Below, piece after piece: positions 1 through 8,243 of a stretch of 64,000 nt of DNA. How positions within the stretch are numbered: the first letter of the stretch is position 1; the number at the start of each line of letters is the position of its first letter. Source of the DNA: Alphaproteobacteria bacterium (GTDB lineage Bacteria > Pseudomonadota > Alphaproteobacteria > Micropepsales > Micropepsaceae); assembly GCA_017983635.1 (NCBI GenBank), contig JAGOBA010000009.1:62001-126000 (forward strand). Reading direction: 5' to 3'. Under the pieces are notes generated by a model. The model had not been told where the DNA came from. It did not search any database and was given only the letters and a program-made list of their open reading frames with translations. Both the position numbers and the translations under genes were made by a program.

Positions 1-1
1 T

Positions 2-415
2 CGCGATCCCAAGGCAGCGCTCGCCTGGCTCGAGAAAGCGTTTGGGTTCGAGACGTTCATGGTGATCACGGACGCCGACGGCAATCTTGGTCACTCCGAG
101 ATGCGGTTCGGAAACGGCGTGATCATGGTCGGCGCGGAGTGGTCGGCCGATCACAAGAGCCCGGCTTCGATCGGCCTGAAGAATACGCAGTCGGTGCACG
201 TTCAATTGGATGAGGACATTGATAAGCACTGCGCGCGCGCTCGTGCAGCGGGCGCGGAGGTTATTGCCGCACCGGAGGATCAATTTTACGGCGACCGGAC
301 TTACCGCGCGCGCGATCTCGAAGGTCATATTTGGACTTTTGCCAAGCATGTGAAGGACGTCTCGCGTGAAGAGGCTGAGAAGGCCTCCGGTTTGAAGATC
401 GAAGGATGGGTGTAG
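2..415 (+). CDS. VOC (glyoxalase/bleomycin-resistance) family protein, 5' end outside window
   Basis: The reading frame is open from the first codon of the window, so the true start lies upstream and about 138 residues are visible. The visible start, with an RDPKAALAWLEKAFGFE stretch, matches the first helix and strand of VOC domains, where metal ligands and substrate sit between paired beta-alpha-beta-beta-beta units. The end carries the usual DLEGHIWTFAKHV strand. Substrate cannot be read. It opens an operon: the cupin gene overlaps its last codons, followed by an ArsR regulator and an AHSA1 protein. VOC and AHSA1 proteins with ArsR regulators are a common bacterial grouping. An ATG exists at 59, but homology clearly extends upstream of it. 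Confidence 0.8.
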   Translation, partial: RDPKAALAWLEKAFGFETFMVITDADGNLGHSEMRFGNGVIMVGAEWSADHKSPASIGLKNTQSVHVQLDEDIDKHCARARAAGAEVIAAPEDQFYGDRTYRARDLEGHIWTFAKHVKDVSREEAEKASGLKIEGWV

Positions 416-819
416 TGTCGCAAGATGACATCGCGATGATTGCCCTCAATCTCGAAGCCACTTTTCTCGGCCTTGATGGAAAGGGTTGCGTTACGACGTT
501 GCCGGTTGGTCCCGACTTCTGGGAGACCATCGATCGCAACCCGGCGGCGCGCGGGACGCTGGTCAGCGAACAGGTCAGCAAGACGGATTGGCCCCACTGG
601 GAGATGCATCCCAAGGGCGATGAAGTGGTCTATCTGCTTGGGGGCGATATGACACTGATCTTGGAGCGCCAGTCGGGCGAGGAACATGTGAAGCTGCAAG
701 CGGGTCAAGCGGTTGTCATTCCCGCGGGTACGTGGCATCGGGCCTTGGTGCCGGTCGTGAGCCGGATGCTGTTCATCACCTACGGCGAGGGAACACAGCA
801 AAAAATGGTCGACGGATGA
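406..819 (+). CDS. Cupin-domain protein
   Basis: A 137-residue protein with one cupin_2 barrel. The central part HWEMHPKGDEVVYLLGG gives a partial first metal motif, with one His and an acidic residue, and PAGTWHRALV gives the second, with a His near the end. Small cupins of this kind bind a metal and are enzymes or sensors; the substrate is not predictable. The ATG at 406 overlaps the upstream VOC gene by 10 nt; a later ATG at 436 would drop ten residues and is equally plausible, since neither has a strong ribosome site. The stop overlaps the start of the ArsR gene as ATGA. Confidence 0.75.
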   Translation: MGVVSQDDIAMIALNLEATFLGLDGKGCVTTLPVGPDFWETIDRNPAARGTLVSEQVSKTDWPHWEMHPKGDEVVYLLGGDMTLILERQSGEEHVKLQAGQAVVIPAGTWHRALVPVVSRMLFITYGEGTQQKMVDG

Positions 820-1160
820 GTCTGAAGCGCCGGGAAGCACAAGCTGCAGACGCGGTTTGGGCGGCGCTGGCAGACAGCAGCCGGCGGGAGATCGTCGAGT
901 TGCTGCGGACGACGCCGCGCAGTGCTGGTGACCTTGCGAACCAGACCGGCATGGCGCCCTCGGTGGTGAGCAAGCATCTGCGTCAACTCAAAGAGTGCGA
1001 CTTGGTGAGCGAGTCCCAGCCGGACTACGACGCGCGGGTGCGGATCTATGCGTTGAACGCACGGCCGCTTGGTCAGCTGAAGGCGTGGCTCGGCGCGACC
1101 GAAGAGATGTGGGCGGGGCAGCTTGCGTCGTTCAAGAAGCATATTGAGCGCACGAAATGA
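816..1160 (+). CDS. ArsR-family winged-helix regulator
   Basis: A 114-residue protein. The HTH core reads ALADSSRREIVELLR, then SAGDLANQTGMAPSVVSKHL, the usual ArsR helix alpha-3 and recognition helix, followed by a wing. No cysteine pair of the metal-sensing type (ELCVCDL) is present, so a metal ligand is unlikely and it fits the ArsR subgroup paired with AHSA1/SRPBCC genes. The start at 816 was chosen because it gives an ATGA overlap with the cupin stop; its own stop overlaps the next gene the same way, so the four genes are probably translationally coupled. Confidence 0.85.
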   Translation: MSLKRREAQAADAVWAALADSSRREIVELLRTTPRSAGDLANQTGMAPSVVSKHLRQLKECDLVSESQPDYDARVRIYALNARPLGQLKAWLGATEEMWAGQLASFKKHIERTK

Positions 1161-1633
1161 CCTCGCGCATCGTGGTTGCGCTTCGCGTCAAGGCGAGCCC
1201 CGGCCGGGCGTTCGATGTCTTTACGCAAGAGATCGGCCTTTGGTGGCAGCACAAGGAGTTCTTCAAGTTCACGCCGCGGAGTCCGGGCGTGCTTTCGTTT
1301 GAACCGCCGTCGGAAGGCCGCAGTGGCCGCCTGATCGAGACGCTCAAGAGCGGCAAGGTGTTCGAGATCGGTGATGTCCGGGTGTGGGAGCCCGGCGAGC
1401 GGCTCGTCGTCGGCTGGCGTCAGGCGACGTTTCCTGCCGGCACGGAGACGGAAGTCGAAGTTCGCTTTGAGCCCGTTGGAGAGGAGACCCGGATCACGGT
1501 CGAGCATCGCGGTTGGGATCATGTGCCCGCCGGCCATGTCGCCAAACACGCGCATCCCGAGGCGCTGTTCCTGCGCCGCCATGGTGAGTATTGGCAGGAC
1601 TTGCTTGCCGCTTTGGCGGCGCGCGTCGGTTAG
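1157..1633 (+). CDS. AHSA1/SRPBCC-domain protein
   Basis: A 158-residue single-domain protein of the Aha1-like branch of the START/SRPBCC fold. It begins RIVVALRVKASPGRAFDVFTQ, has the WQHKEFF stretch after the first helices, and WEPGERLVVGWR in the middle strand, typical of these lipid or hydrophobic-ligand binding folds. The ligand is unknown. It starts in an ATGA overlap with the ArsR gene and ends the operon, meeting the leftward gene at 1630-1836 tail to tail with a four-base overlap. Confidence 0.8.
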   Translation: MTSRIVVALRVKASPGRAFDVFTQEIGLWWQHKEFFKFTPRSPGVLSFEPPSEGRSGRLIETLKSGKVFEIGDVRVWEPGERLVVGWRQATFPAGTETEVEVRFEPVGEETRITVEHRGWDHVPAGHVAKHAHPEALFLRRHGEYWQDLLAALAARVG

Positions 1634-1836
1634 GCCGCGACGCCGCGCAGGGTTTCTTTGAGGCGTGATTTGAGATGGCCGCGAACATCCGGGATGCGCG
1701 CCATGTCTTCCTTGAACGCCTGCGACAGGATGCGATGAACGAGGTAATGCGCCTCGTTCACGCCTTTGCCTTGGCGTTTCGCTTCGTCCAGCAGCTCCGG
1801 CCCCAGGGCCAGGAGTTCAGATAATCGGTTCGGCAT
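1630..1836 (-). CDS. Small conserved-looking hypothetical protein (68 aa)
   Basis: A 68-residue protein, probably all helical: the N-terminus RLSELLALGPELLDEAKRQG is amphipathic, and the middle GVNEAHYLVHRILSQAF resembles the helix seen in short alphaproteobacterial proteins. No catalytic motif, signal peptide or membrane segment. I do not recognise the family. It converges on the AHSA1 gene with a four-base overlap. The upstream gap is long (about 380 bp), so it has its own promoter. Confidence 0.6.
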   Translation of the reverse strand: MPNRLSELLALGPELLDEAKRQGKGVNEAHYLVHRILSQAFKEDMARIPDVRGHLKSRLKETLRGVAA

Positions 1837-2215
1837 CTCACGGCACTCCGTTCGTTTGTTTCGTCGTCAGCCGGAGTGTTCGGACCAACGACACTACTCG
1901 CCACCCACTGTCGAAGGTGACACAAGCAACGTTACATGTCGCTGGAAGTTTGGTGACAAAGTGCACATGCGGTGAAGAAGAGCTAAACGCAGAGCAACCG
2001 ATCGTCGCGATCGTCCGTGTACGGTTGCATCGCAGCATTGGCGTATTGATAAGGTATGATGCGGTAATCGAAGCGCCAGCGGCCCTTCATTGCTGCACCG
2101 CACCGTTGCCATCACGGCAAGGGAAAATTTCTGTGAAGAAGGCGCCGCGTGCGGGTCCGACTCCGCTCCGCGGCATCATAATTCGGACATCATCGTCGGC
2201 AACTGGCCGACAGAC
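1837..2215. other. Intergenic region, no convincing gene
   Basis: This 379-bp gap lies between the start of the leftward 68-residue gene and the 3' end of the leftward phasin-like gene. It is less GC-rich than its surroundings around 1920-2070. GTGAC occurs twice, near 1916 and 1954, in the same direction, and the minus strand has a loose TTGTCA-17 nt-TGTAAC promoter-like pair near 1930-1960. None of this is strong. Short open frames here look like chance. Confidence 0.4.
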
Positions 2216-2692
2216 TCACGCGCGGCCGTGCTCCGTGGGCTTTGAACGGCTGGCGGTTTTCTTCGGCACCGGGTGCGCGCTCGAGCCGTTCAGTGGGCGT
2301 TTCTTCGTCGCTTTCAGCTCCGCCGGCAGATGCACTTCGCCGTTCTCTGCGAGTTGTCCCGTGATCTTCGACATCATGTCGAATTGGGTCTGGACGTCGT
2401 CCATGATGCGCGCCATGGCGCCGGAGACCCAACGCTGCCATGCCTCGGCGCGCTTCTCGTGGTCGCTGTCGCCGTTCATTTGGCTCAGCATCTTCAGCGT
2501 TGCTTCCGCGCCTTCGCGGCGGCGGACGAACCATTGGTCGAGGTTCGATTGGAAGTCGTCGAGCATGCTCTTTTGCATGGAAAACACGCGCTTCATCGAC
2601 TCCAGATAGGCCGCGTTCGGGAACGGCACATTCATCAGGTCGCTCAGGACTTCAGCGGGGGATTTGTCGTCGTGCTTCTTCTTGTCGGACAT
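2216..2692 (-). CDS. Phasin-like protein
   Basis: A 158-residue helical protein with no signal peptide. Residues about 20-115 form long amphipathic helices with the pattern FSMQKSMLDDFQSNLDQW and a MSKITGQLAE stretch, and the tail (about 120-158) is basic and Ala/Pro/Lys-rich with KKTASRSKP. Phasins coat polyhydroxyalkanoate granules and often have such a basic tail. A 3-hydroxybutyrate dehydrogenase at 58493-59272 suggests the cell uses PHB. An AAGGAG site sits seven bases before the ATG. It could instead be another coiled-coil protein; the family call is from composition and pattern. Confidence 0.6.
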   Translation of the reverse strand: MSDKKKHDDKSPAEVLSDLMNVPFPNAAYLESMKRVFSMQKSMLDDFQSNLDQWFVRRREGAEATLKMLSQMNGDSDHEKRAEAWQRWVSGAMARIMDDVQTQFDMMSKITGQLAENGEVHLPAELKATKKRPLNGSSAHPVPKKTASRSKPTEHGRA

Positions 2693-3082
2693 CGGAGTGG
2701 CTCCTTCGAGCTAATGTGCGGCCGCATGCATGGGGCTATGCATGGCGACAGGTCAAAGTTCCTGCTGGCGGAGGTGCCTCTACTTTAGGACGAGAAGCTT
2801 TCCATTCTGCCAAAGTCGCGGCCAAATCCACGCGGATTTCAGGCACCGGCGGCGGGCCGACTGCGGCTGGCCAGTGTCGCGCAATGCTAACGCGCGCCGT
2901 CATCCGACCTATGCTTAACAAACTAGAGCGGCGGAGCCCAGGCGTTCCTTGATCTGAATCATCACATTTGACCGAAGATTGAATGTGCGGTCGTGGTCAC
3001 AGGTGAGGCTTGAAGGCAACGTGCAGCGAATTGGGTGCGATGGGGGCTGGCGAACGGCGGCGCGGCTTCCCATGTGGGATTG
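2693..3082. other. Intergenic region between divergent genes
   Basis: About 390 bp between the phasin-like gene (leftward) and a small membrane protein (rightward), so it must hold promoters in both directions. A near-repeat of GCATG/ATGCATGG occurs at 2724-2747. I could not pick a convincing sigma-70 promoter. A long leftward open frame crossing this area is highly Arg-rich and is taken as a shadow. Confidence 0.35.
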
Positions 3083-3478
3083 ATGACCGAGAGCGTTGCC
3101 CACCCCGAAGCCGAAGCGTTGCGCTTGCAGCGCGGCTCGGAGGCGTGGCTGCTCGGCGCGTTTCTTGTCTTTTTTGGGGTTGCAATCGCTTCGGCGATGC
3201 CTGCGATTTCCGCCGCGGTCCGCTCTGCGGCCGCTGATGCGGCGCGCGGTATTCCGGGCGCGAGCGAGATCAAGATCCGGGCGGTGGTTCGGGTTGAGCT
3301 TGCCTCGAACCGTGCGACGTTGCCCCAGTTTCCGGGCGGCGACGCGGCTTTGGCGCCTGTATCGACCGGTTTTGTCCACAGTCCTTTCGCGCGTCCGATC
3401 GTTGCTCTCCGCGATCTCGGGCCGCGTATTCGTGAGCTTGGGTTCAACGCACGCGCTCCACCCCTTAGCGTCGCGTGA
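3083..3478 (+). CDS. Hypothetical single-pass membrane protein
   Basis: A 131-residue protein with a hydrophobic helix at about 19-40 (AWLLGAFLVFFGVAIASAM) followed by an Ala-rich helical stretch and a polar tail with no known motif. The ATG at 3083 places the membrane segment near the N-terminus; an in-frame upstream start at 3035 would add 16 residues. It lies upstream of the secDF fusion in the same direction with a 121-bp gap. I do not recognise it and a chance frame is not excluded. Confidence 0.4.
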   Translation: MTESVAHPEAEALRLQRGSEAWLLGAFLVFFGVAIASAMPAISAAVRSAAADAARGIPGASEIKIRAVVRVELASNRATLPQFPGGDAALAPVSTGFVHSPFARPIVALRDLGPRIRELGFNARAPPLSVA

Positions 3479-3599
3479 AGCCAGGCGCCGCGGTCCGACC
3501 GCTGCGGCGCCGTTCCTTTTTCCGAAACATATCGCCTTGACCGCCGCGCGTGGGTGACCGCTCGCGGGCGATCGAGTGCGTTCGACGTTGGAAACGACC

Positions 3600-5918
3600 A
3601 TGCGCACGTCCGCGTGGCGGCTGGCCGTCTATGCGATGATTGTCGTCGCAGGCGCGCTGACCGCCCTTCCGAATTTCTTGAGCCCGCAGCAATTGACGCA
3701 ATGGCCGGACTGGCTGCCCAAACAACACGTGACGCTGGGCCTGGATCTGCGCGGCGGTATGCACTTGGTGCTTGAGCTCGACGCCCAAGCGCTGATCAAG
3801 GAACGCGTGCAGGCACGCGGTGGACAAGCGGCGACGAAGGCCGAGAGCGACGCATGGGTCGCGGCCGCGTCGGAGCAGTCGCTTGAGATCGTGCGTGTCC
3901 GCATCGACGAGTTGGGGTTGGCGGAGGCTTCCGTCCAGCGTGCCGGGCCGGACAGGATCGTCGTGCAGCTGCCGGGCGAAATGGACCGCAAGCGCGTCGG
4001 GGAGGTACTGCAGACAACGGCGAAGCTGAGCTTTCGCATGGTGCGCCAGGTCGATGGGCCGTTGCCGCCGGGCGTTTCGTTTCGCGAGGGGCTGAATTCG
4101 GGGGAGCGCTATGCGGTTGAGGACCGCGTGATGCTGTCGGGGGAGCGGCTCACGGATGCGCGGCTTTCGTTCGATGGTACGACGAACGAGCCGGTGGTGA
4201 GTTTCACGTTTGATGCGGAGGGCGCGCGGAAGTTCGGCGCGATCACACAGGCGAATGTCGGGCGGCCGTTTGCCGTGATGCTCGATGATAACGTCTTGAC
4301 GGCGCCTGTGATCGAACAGCCGATCGTCGGCGGGACCGGGCAGATCAAGGGGTCTTTCACGGCGGAGAGTGCGTCCGACCTTGCCGCGTTGCTGCGTGCC
4401 GGTGCGTTGCCGGTGAAGCTGACGATTGTGGAGGAGCGCACCGTCGGACCGGATGTTGGGGACGATGCGATCGAGGGTGGCATAACAACGGGGTTGTTGG
4501 GCTTTGGGCTTGTCGTGGGTTTTGTCGTGACGCTCTACGGTGCTTGGGGGGTGGTCGCGAACGCTGCGTTGGTACTCAACGCGCTGCTGACGCTGGCGGC
4601 TCTGAGTCTGCTCGGGGCGACGCTGACCCTGCCGGGGATCGCCGGCATGGTGCTTTCGATCGGGCTTGCGGTCGATGCGAATGTGCTGATCAACGAGCGC
4701 ATACGCGAGGAAACGCGGAAGGGTCTTGGCGCGATGGCGGCGCTCGACGCCGGGTTTCGACGGGCGTCGGCCACGATCATCGATTCCAACCTGACCGCGC
4801 TGATCGCGACAGCGTTGCTGTTTTTGTTCGGCTCCGGACCTGTGCGCGGATTCGCGGTTACGATAGGGCTTGGCATCGCGATTTCGATGTTTACCGCGGT
4901 GACCATCGTGCGGTTGGTGATGATCGGGATCGTTCAGTGGCGGCGGCTCAAGACGTTACGCATCGAGCCCCTGTTCCGGCTGAAGCTGGTGCCGGATGGA
5001 ACCGCCATTCCGTTCATGCGGGCGCGGTTCTTAGGGCTTGCAGTGTCGGCGTTGCTGTCGTGTGCGTCGGTCGGGTTGTTGTTCACGCCGGGACTGAACT
5101 ACGGCGTCGACTTTAAGGGCGGGGTCATGATGGAGATCGTGACCGCCAAGCCGACTGATTTGGGTGCGCTGCGTGCCGGCTTGCAGGTCGCTGGCTTTGG
5201 AGATGCAGCACTCCAGACAGCCGGGGATGCCACGCACATCCTGGTGCGCGCTCCCGTCCACGCTGGCGGTGAGGACTTACAACGCCAGAGCGTGAACCGC
5301 TTGAGCGAGGCGCTTGTCAGGCTGTCGCCGGGTGCAGCGGTAGAGAAGGTCGAGGTGGTGGGGCCGAAGGTGAGCGGCGAGCTGGCGACGACGGGCGTGT
5401 TGGCGGTCGTGCTCGCGTGCCTGGCCATGCTTGCCTATATCTGGGTACGGTTCCAGTGGCCGTTTGCAGTCGGTGCGATTGCGACGTTGGTGCTCGATGT
5501 GACGAAGACTGCAGGGTTCATGGCGCTCACAGGGCTTGAGTTCAATTTGACTGCGATCGCGGCGCTGCTGACCCTGATCGGGTACTCGGTGAACGACAAG
5601 GTGGTCGTGTACGACCGGATGCGGGAGAACCTTCGGCTGTACAAGAGCGTCGGCTTGCGTGAGATCATCGATCGCAGCATCAACGAGACGTTGGGGCGCA
5701 GTCTCTATGCGTCTGCGACGGCGCTCGTGTCGCTGCTGCCAATGGCGATTTGGGGCGGGAGTGCGGTCGAGAGCTTTGCGGTGCCGATGGTGTTTGGCAT
5801 CCTCGTGGCGGCGAGCTCGTCGGTATTCATCGCCGCGCCTATCTTGCTGTTCTTGGGCGACTGGCGGCGTAAACGTCGCGGGGCCCTCGTGGTTGAGGCG
5901 CTCGCAGCCAGCCCGTAA
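3600..5918 (+). CDS. secDF: SecDF fusion, protein translocase accessory subunit
   Basis: A 772-residue inner-membrane RND-type protein that uses the proton gradient to help SecYEG complete export. It starts with one membrane helix, then the SecD periplasmic entry TLGLDLRGGMHLVLELD, a P1 domain, and the SecD membrane block with GMVLSIGLAVDANVLINERI. The SecF half begins near residue 490 with NYGVDFKGGVMMEI and ends with GYSVNDKVVVYDRMREN. SecD and SecF are separate genes in many proteobacteria, so the fusion is worth noting, as is the absence of yajC beside it; it may be a second copy. The start at 3600 places the signal-anchor helix at the N-terminus; an in-frame start at 3576 adds eight residues. 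Confidence 0.95.
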   Translation: MRTSAWRLAVYAMIVVAGALTALPNFLSPQQLTQWPDWLPKQHVTLGLDLRGGMHLVLELDAQALIKERVQARGGQAATKAESDAWVAAASEQSLEIVRVRIDELGLAEASVQRAGPDRIVVQLPGEMDRKRVGEVLQTTAKLSFRMVRQVDGPLPPGVSFREGLNSGERYAVEDRVMLSGERLTDARLSFDGTTNEPVVSFTFDAEGARKFGAITQANVGRPFAVMLDDNVLTAPVIEQPIVGGTGQIKGSFTAESASDLAALLRAGALPVKLTIVEERTVGPDVGDDAIEGGITTGLLGFGLVVGFVVTLYGAWGVVANAALVLNALLTLAALSLLGATLTLPGIAGMVLSIGLAVDANVLINERIREETRKGLGAMAALDAGFRRASATIIDSNLTALIATALLFLFGSGPVRGFAVTIGLGIAISMFTAVTIVRLVMIGIVQWRRLKTLRIEPLFRLKLVPDGTAIPFMRARFLGLAVSALLSCASVGLLFTPGLNYGVDFKGGVMMEIVTAKPTDLGALRAGLQVAGFGDAALQTAGDATHILVRAPVHAGGEDLQRQSVNRLSEALVRLSPGAAVEKVEVVGPKVSGELATTGVLAVVLACLAMLAYIWVRFQWPFAVGAIATLVLDVTKTAGFMALTGLEFNLTAIAALLTLIGYSVNDKVVVYDRMRENLRLYKSVGLREIIDRSINETLGRSLYASATALVSLLPMAIWGGSAVESFAVPMVFGILVAASSSVFIAAPILLFLGDWRRKRRGALVVEALAASP

Positions 5919-5942
5919 GGTGGGCGGGTCGAGGAGGCGCGC

Positions 5943-7070
5943 ATGCGGTTTTTGAAGTGGATCGGGTTTTTCGTGTTGTTGGTCGCGGCTGTCGGAGCAG
6001 GGATCTACTTCACCGGCAACACGTTGAAAGTCATCGTTTGGCTGACGAAGCCGGATCACGGTTGGGACTTGGCGCGCAAGGCGCCGGCGCCAGATTATGC
6101 GACGGCCGAGGCTTGGGCGGTCAGGCCTGAGAAGCCGGAGGCAGCGGCGTTCTCGCCTGGCGGTGTCAGTGAGCCGCCGGGCGAACGCGGGGTCGATGTC
6201 TTCTTTGTGCATCCGACCGGGTACCTGCACAACGGCGATTGGAACTCGCCGCTGAATGCGAACAGCCGCACGGAAGAGAACACGAAATGGATGATGGCGA
6301 ACCAGGCTAGCGCGTTCAACGGGTGCTGCAACATCTATGCGCCGCGCTATCGCGAGGCTTCGATCTTCCGTTATTTGGATGCGCCGCCTGACATTGCCGA
6401 GAAGGCGATGGACTTTGCTTATGCAGATGTCGTTCGCGCGTTTGAGCACTTTCTAGAACATGACAACAAAGGGCGTCCATTCATCATCGCCAGTCATAGC
6501 CAAGGGACGACGCATGCGCTGAGGCTGGTCCAAGAGCGGATCGATGGAATGCCGTTAGCTGGGCGGCTTGTTGCGGCATATCTGATCGGCAGCCGCGTGA
6601 GGAACGCGGACGTGGCTGCGTTCAAATCGGTTCAGGTTTGCGACAGCGAAACGCAGACGGGTTGCCTAGTGCATTGGGCGACGTGGGGCGACGGCGGCAA
6701 GTCGCCGGACAACGCGGAGGGTCGGCTCGTCTGCGTGAATCCGTTGACGTGGAAGCGTGACGATGGCCGGGCGGAAGCCAGTTTGCACAAGGGCGGCGTG
6801 CCGATTACGGGCAAGTTCTCGGCCAAGCTTTGGGGTGACGACAGTCCGCAAGGCGTTGTCTTCGCGCCGCTGAAAGCGCCTGTGGCGCAGCACACCTGGG
6901 CAGAGTGCCGGGACGGTGTTTTGCGCGTCGCGGATCAGGCGGGTGGTCCCTTCGACGGCGTCGATATGGGGGGTAAGAACTATCACGGGCTCGACTACCC
7001 GCTGTTCCATATGGATATCCGCTCAAATGTGCGGGTGCGGGTGGCTGCGTATCTTCAGAAAGCGCAGTAG
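5943..7070 (+). CDS. DUF3089 alpha/beta-hydrolase family protein
   Basis: A 375-residue protein with an N-terminal membrane helix (about 5-25, IGFFVLLVAAVGAGIYFTG), so anchored with its main domain in the periplasm. DUF3089 hallmarks are visible: VDVFFVHPTGYL, NIYAPRYRE and the lipase-like elbow IIASHSQGTTHA, in which Ser is the likely nucleophile. These proteins look like serine esterases but their substrates are unknown. It follows secDF by 24 bp in the same direction and may be co-transcribed. It ends with DYPLFHMDIRSNV, a common DUF3089 ending. Confidence 0.85.
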   Translation: MRFLKWIGFFVLLVAAVGAGIYFTGNTLKVIVWLTKPDHGWDLARKAPAPDYATAEAWAVRPEKPEAAAFSPGGVSEPPGERGVDVFFVHPTGYLHNGDWNSPLNANSRTEENTKWMMANQASAFNGCCNIYAPRYREASIFRYLDAPPDIAEKAMDFAYADVVRAFEHFLEHDNKGRPFIIASHSQGTTHALRLVQERIDGMPLAGRLVAAYLIGSRVRNADVAAFKSVQVCDSETQTGCLVHWATWGDGGKSPDNAEGRLVCVNPLTWKRDDGRAEASLHKGGVPITGKFSAKLWGDDSPQGVVFAPLKAPVAQHTWAECRDGVLRVADQAGGPFDGVDMGGKNYHGLDYPLFHMDIRSNVRVRVAAYLQKAQ

Positions 7071-7165
7071 GGCGGTCCGGCCGCATCCCCCACGCAAGGA
7101 CCTTGAGATTTGTTGCCGGGCTCGTGATGATGGACGTTCCACACATGATCGAAATGGGTTCTCAG

Positions 7166-7702
7166 ATGCGTACGAAAATTGCAGCCTTGTTTCTGACCGC
7201 GACGATGCTCGGCGGTTGCGGGATGTTGGGCGGCGACGAGGTCCCACGAACGTCGACGGCGTCGGCGCCCATCCCGGCAAGAACCGTTAAGCTCAAGACC
7301 GAGTGCGCGCGGTTGCAGCCGCTGTTTGCGGAGGGTTCTGGGGAGCTCACACGGGCAGACATGGATGCGGCGCTGAAAGCCTCGTATGCGCGGTGGGACA
7401 AGGATGGCAACGGTGGCTTAAGCAACAGTGAGATTCAGCCGATCAACGATGAGCTTCGCATTGAGAACGTCGGTGCGTCGCCGGTCAGGGATTGGAATGC
7501 GGACGGCGTTGTCGATCTGAAGGAGTTCGGCAGCGGATGGCGCACTATGTTCGAACTCTGCGACCGCAACGGCAATGAGAAGGTATCGTTTGCAGAGCTT
7601 GGGCATTCGCCAAACGTTTCGCCACCGCGTGCCGCGCCGGCGGCGCCGAAGAAGGATAAGCCCGACGGCCAGGGGCAGCAGCCGGGCGGTGGCGGTTACT
7701 AA
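7166..7702 (+). CDS. EF-hand lipoprotein
   Basis: A 178-residue protein with a lipoprotein signal: LFLTATMLGGC gives a lipobox with Cys18 as the likely acylated residue, which decided the start at 7166 over upstream in-frame starts. Three EF-hand-like calcium loops follow: DKDGNGGLSNSEI, DWNADGVVDLKEF and DRNGNEKVSFAEL, the last one missing the usual Gly. The tail is Pro/Gly/Gln-rich. It probably sits in the periplasm or outer membrane and binds calcium; no enzymatic motif is present. A related EF-hand protein lies at 8335-8955 on the other strand, on the far side of the DUF559 cassette. Confidence 0.8.
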   Translation: MRTKIAALFLTATMLGGCGMLGGDEVPRTSTASAPIPARTVKLKTECARLQPLFAEGSGELTRADMDAALKASYARWDKDGNGGLSNSEIQPINDELRIENVGASPVRDWNADGVVDLKEFGSGWRTMFELCDRNGNEKVSFAELGHSPNVSPPRAAPAAPKKDKPDGQGQQPGGGGY

Positions 7703-7734
7703 GGCCGGTCGGATTTGCTGAGACCAATCGCTCC

Positions 7735-7802
7735 GCGAAGGAAAGCCGCCCCGCAGTGGGGCGGTCGACAATTTCGAGAGATTTCGGGTGGGGGACAGAG
7801 CG
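7735..7802. repeat. Left arm of inverted repeat flanking the DUF559 gene
   Basis: This arm contains a self-complementary hairpin (CCGCCCCGCAGTGGGGCGG at 7746-7764), then GTCGACAATTTCGAG, then ATTTCGGGTGGGGGACAGAG. The same elements occur in reverse complement at 8244-8323 on the other side of the DUF559 gene. The match is near identical apart from about 14 extra bases in the right arm, and it extends loosely outward into a GCGAA-A-rich stretch. Confidence 0.8.
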
Positions 7803-7832
7803 TCGGGCGCCTAACTCTCTCTTCGATTCCCT

Positions 7833-8225
7833 CTACCGCGTCTCGTCGGCCCTTAGACGCAACGGCACAGAAGTGAATTTCCCAGCGCGCCGTTCCACCA
7901 GGACTTGCTTGATGCGGTTGAGCACATCGTAGGTTCGATACAGGACCTCGTCGTTCGTGAAGCGGATGACGAGGTAACCGCGGGCTTCGATTGCGTTGGT
8001 TCTCGCGGCGTCATGGCTTTGTTGGCGGCGTGTGGTGTGTGTGATGCCATCGACTTCGATGACCAAACGCTCCTGATGCGAGACAAAGTCGACGACGTAT
8101 CTTCCGAACGGGGCTTGGCGACGGATGATGAAGCCCGTTTGTCTGAGCTTTCTGACTTCGCGCCAAAGGGTGAGTTCGGGGCCGGTCATGGTCTTTCGTA
8201 ACTGCTGTGCGAAGTCGTTGGTCAT
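7833..8225 (-). CDS. DUF559 endonuclease-domain protein
   Basis: A 130-residue protein of the DUF559 family, a Vsr/PD-(D/E)XK-like nuclease fold. Visible elements are the N-terminal RKTMTGPELTLWREVR, FGRYVVDFVS followed by LVIEVDGITH (the acidic and E-x-D residues of the core), and a C-terminal RTYDVLNRI helix. Biochemical role in this family is largely unknown. The ATG at 8225 was chosen because the domain starts there; upstream codons run into the flanking inverted repeat. The gene sits 30 bp and 18 bp from the two repeat arms, so its promoter must overlap the right arm. It separates two EF-hand genes. Confidence 0.85.
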   Translation of the reverse strand: MTNDFAQQLRKTMTGPELTLWREVRKLRQTGFIIRRQAPFGRYVVDFVSHQERLVIEVDGITHTTRRQQSHDAARTNAIEARGYLVIRFTNDEVLYRTYDVLNRIKQVLVERRAGKFTSVPLRLRADETR

Positions 8226-8243
8226 TTGGTGCCTCGTCGGAGG

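Noticed and set aside
2962..3607. Leftward open frames opposite the small membrane protein gene
   Set aside because: Composition is Arg/Ala-rich and low in hydrophobic patterning; the rightward frame has a clean membrane helix and is the better choice, though still uncertain.
5277..6449. Long leftward open frame opposite secDF and the DUF3089 gene
   Set aside because: Rich in Arg, His and Pro with no domain pattern; it is the antisense shadow of high-GC coding sequence, as are many similar long frames (for example 26621-28954 and 36123-37400).
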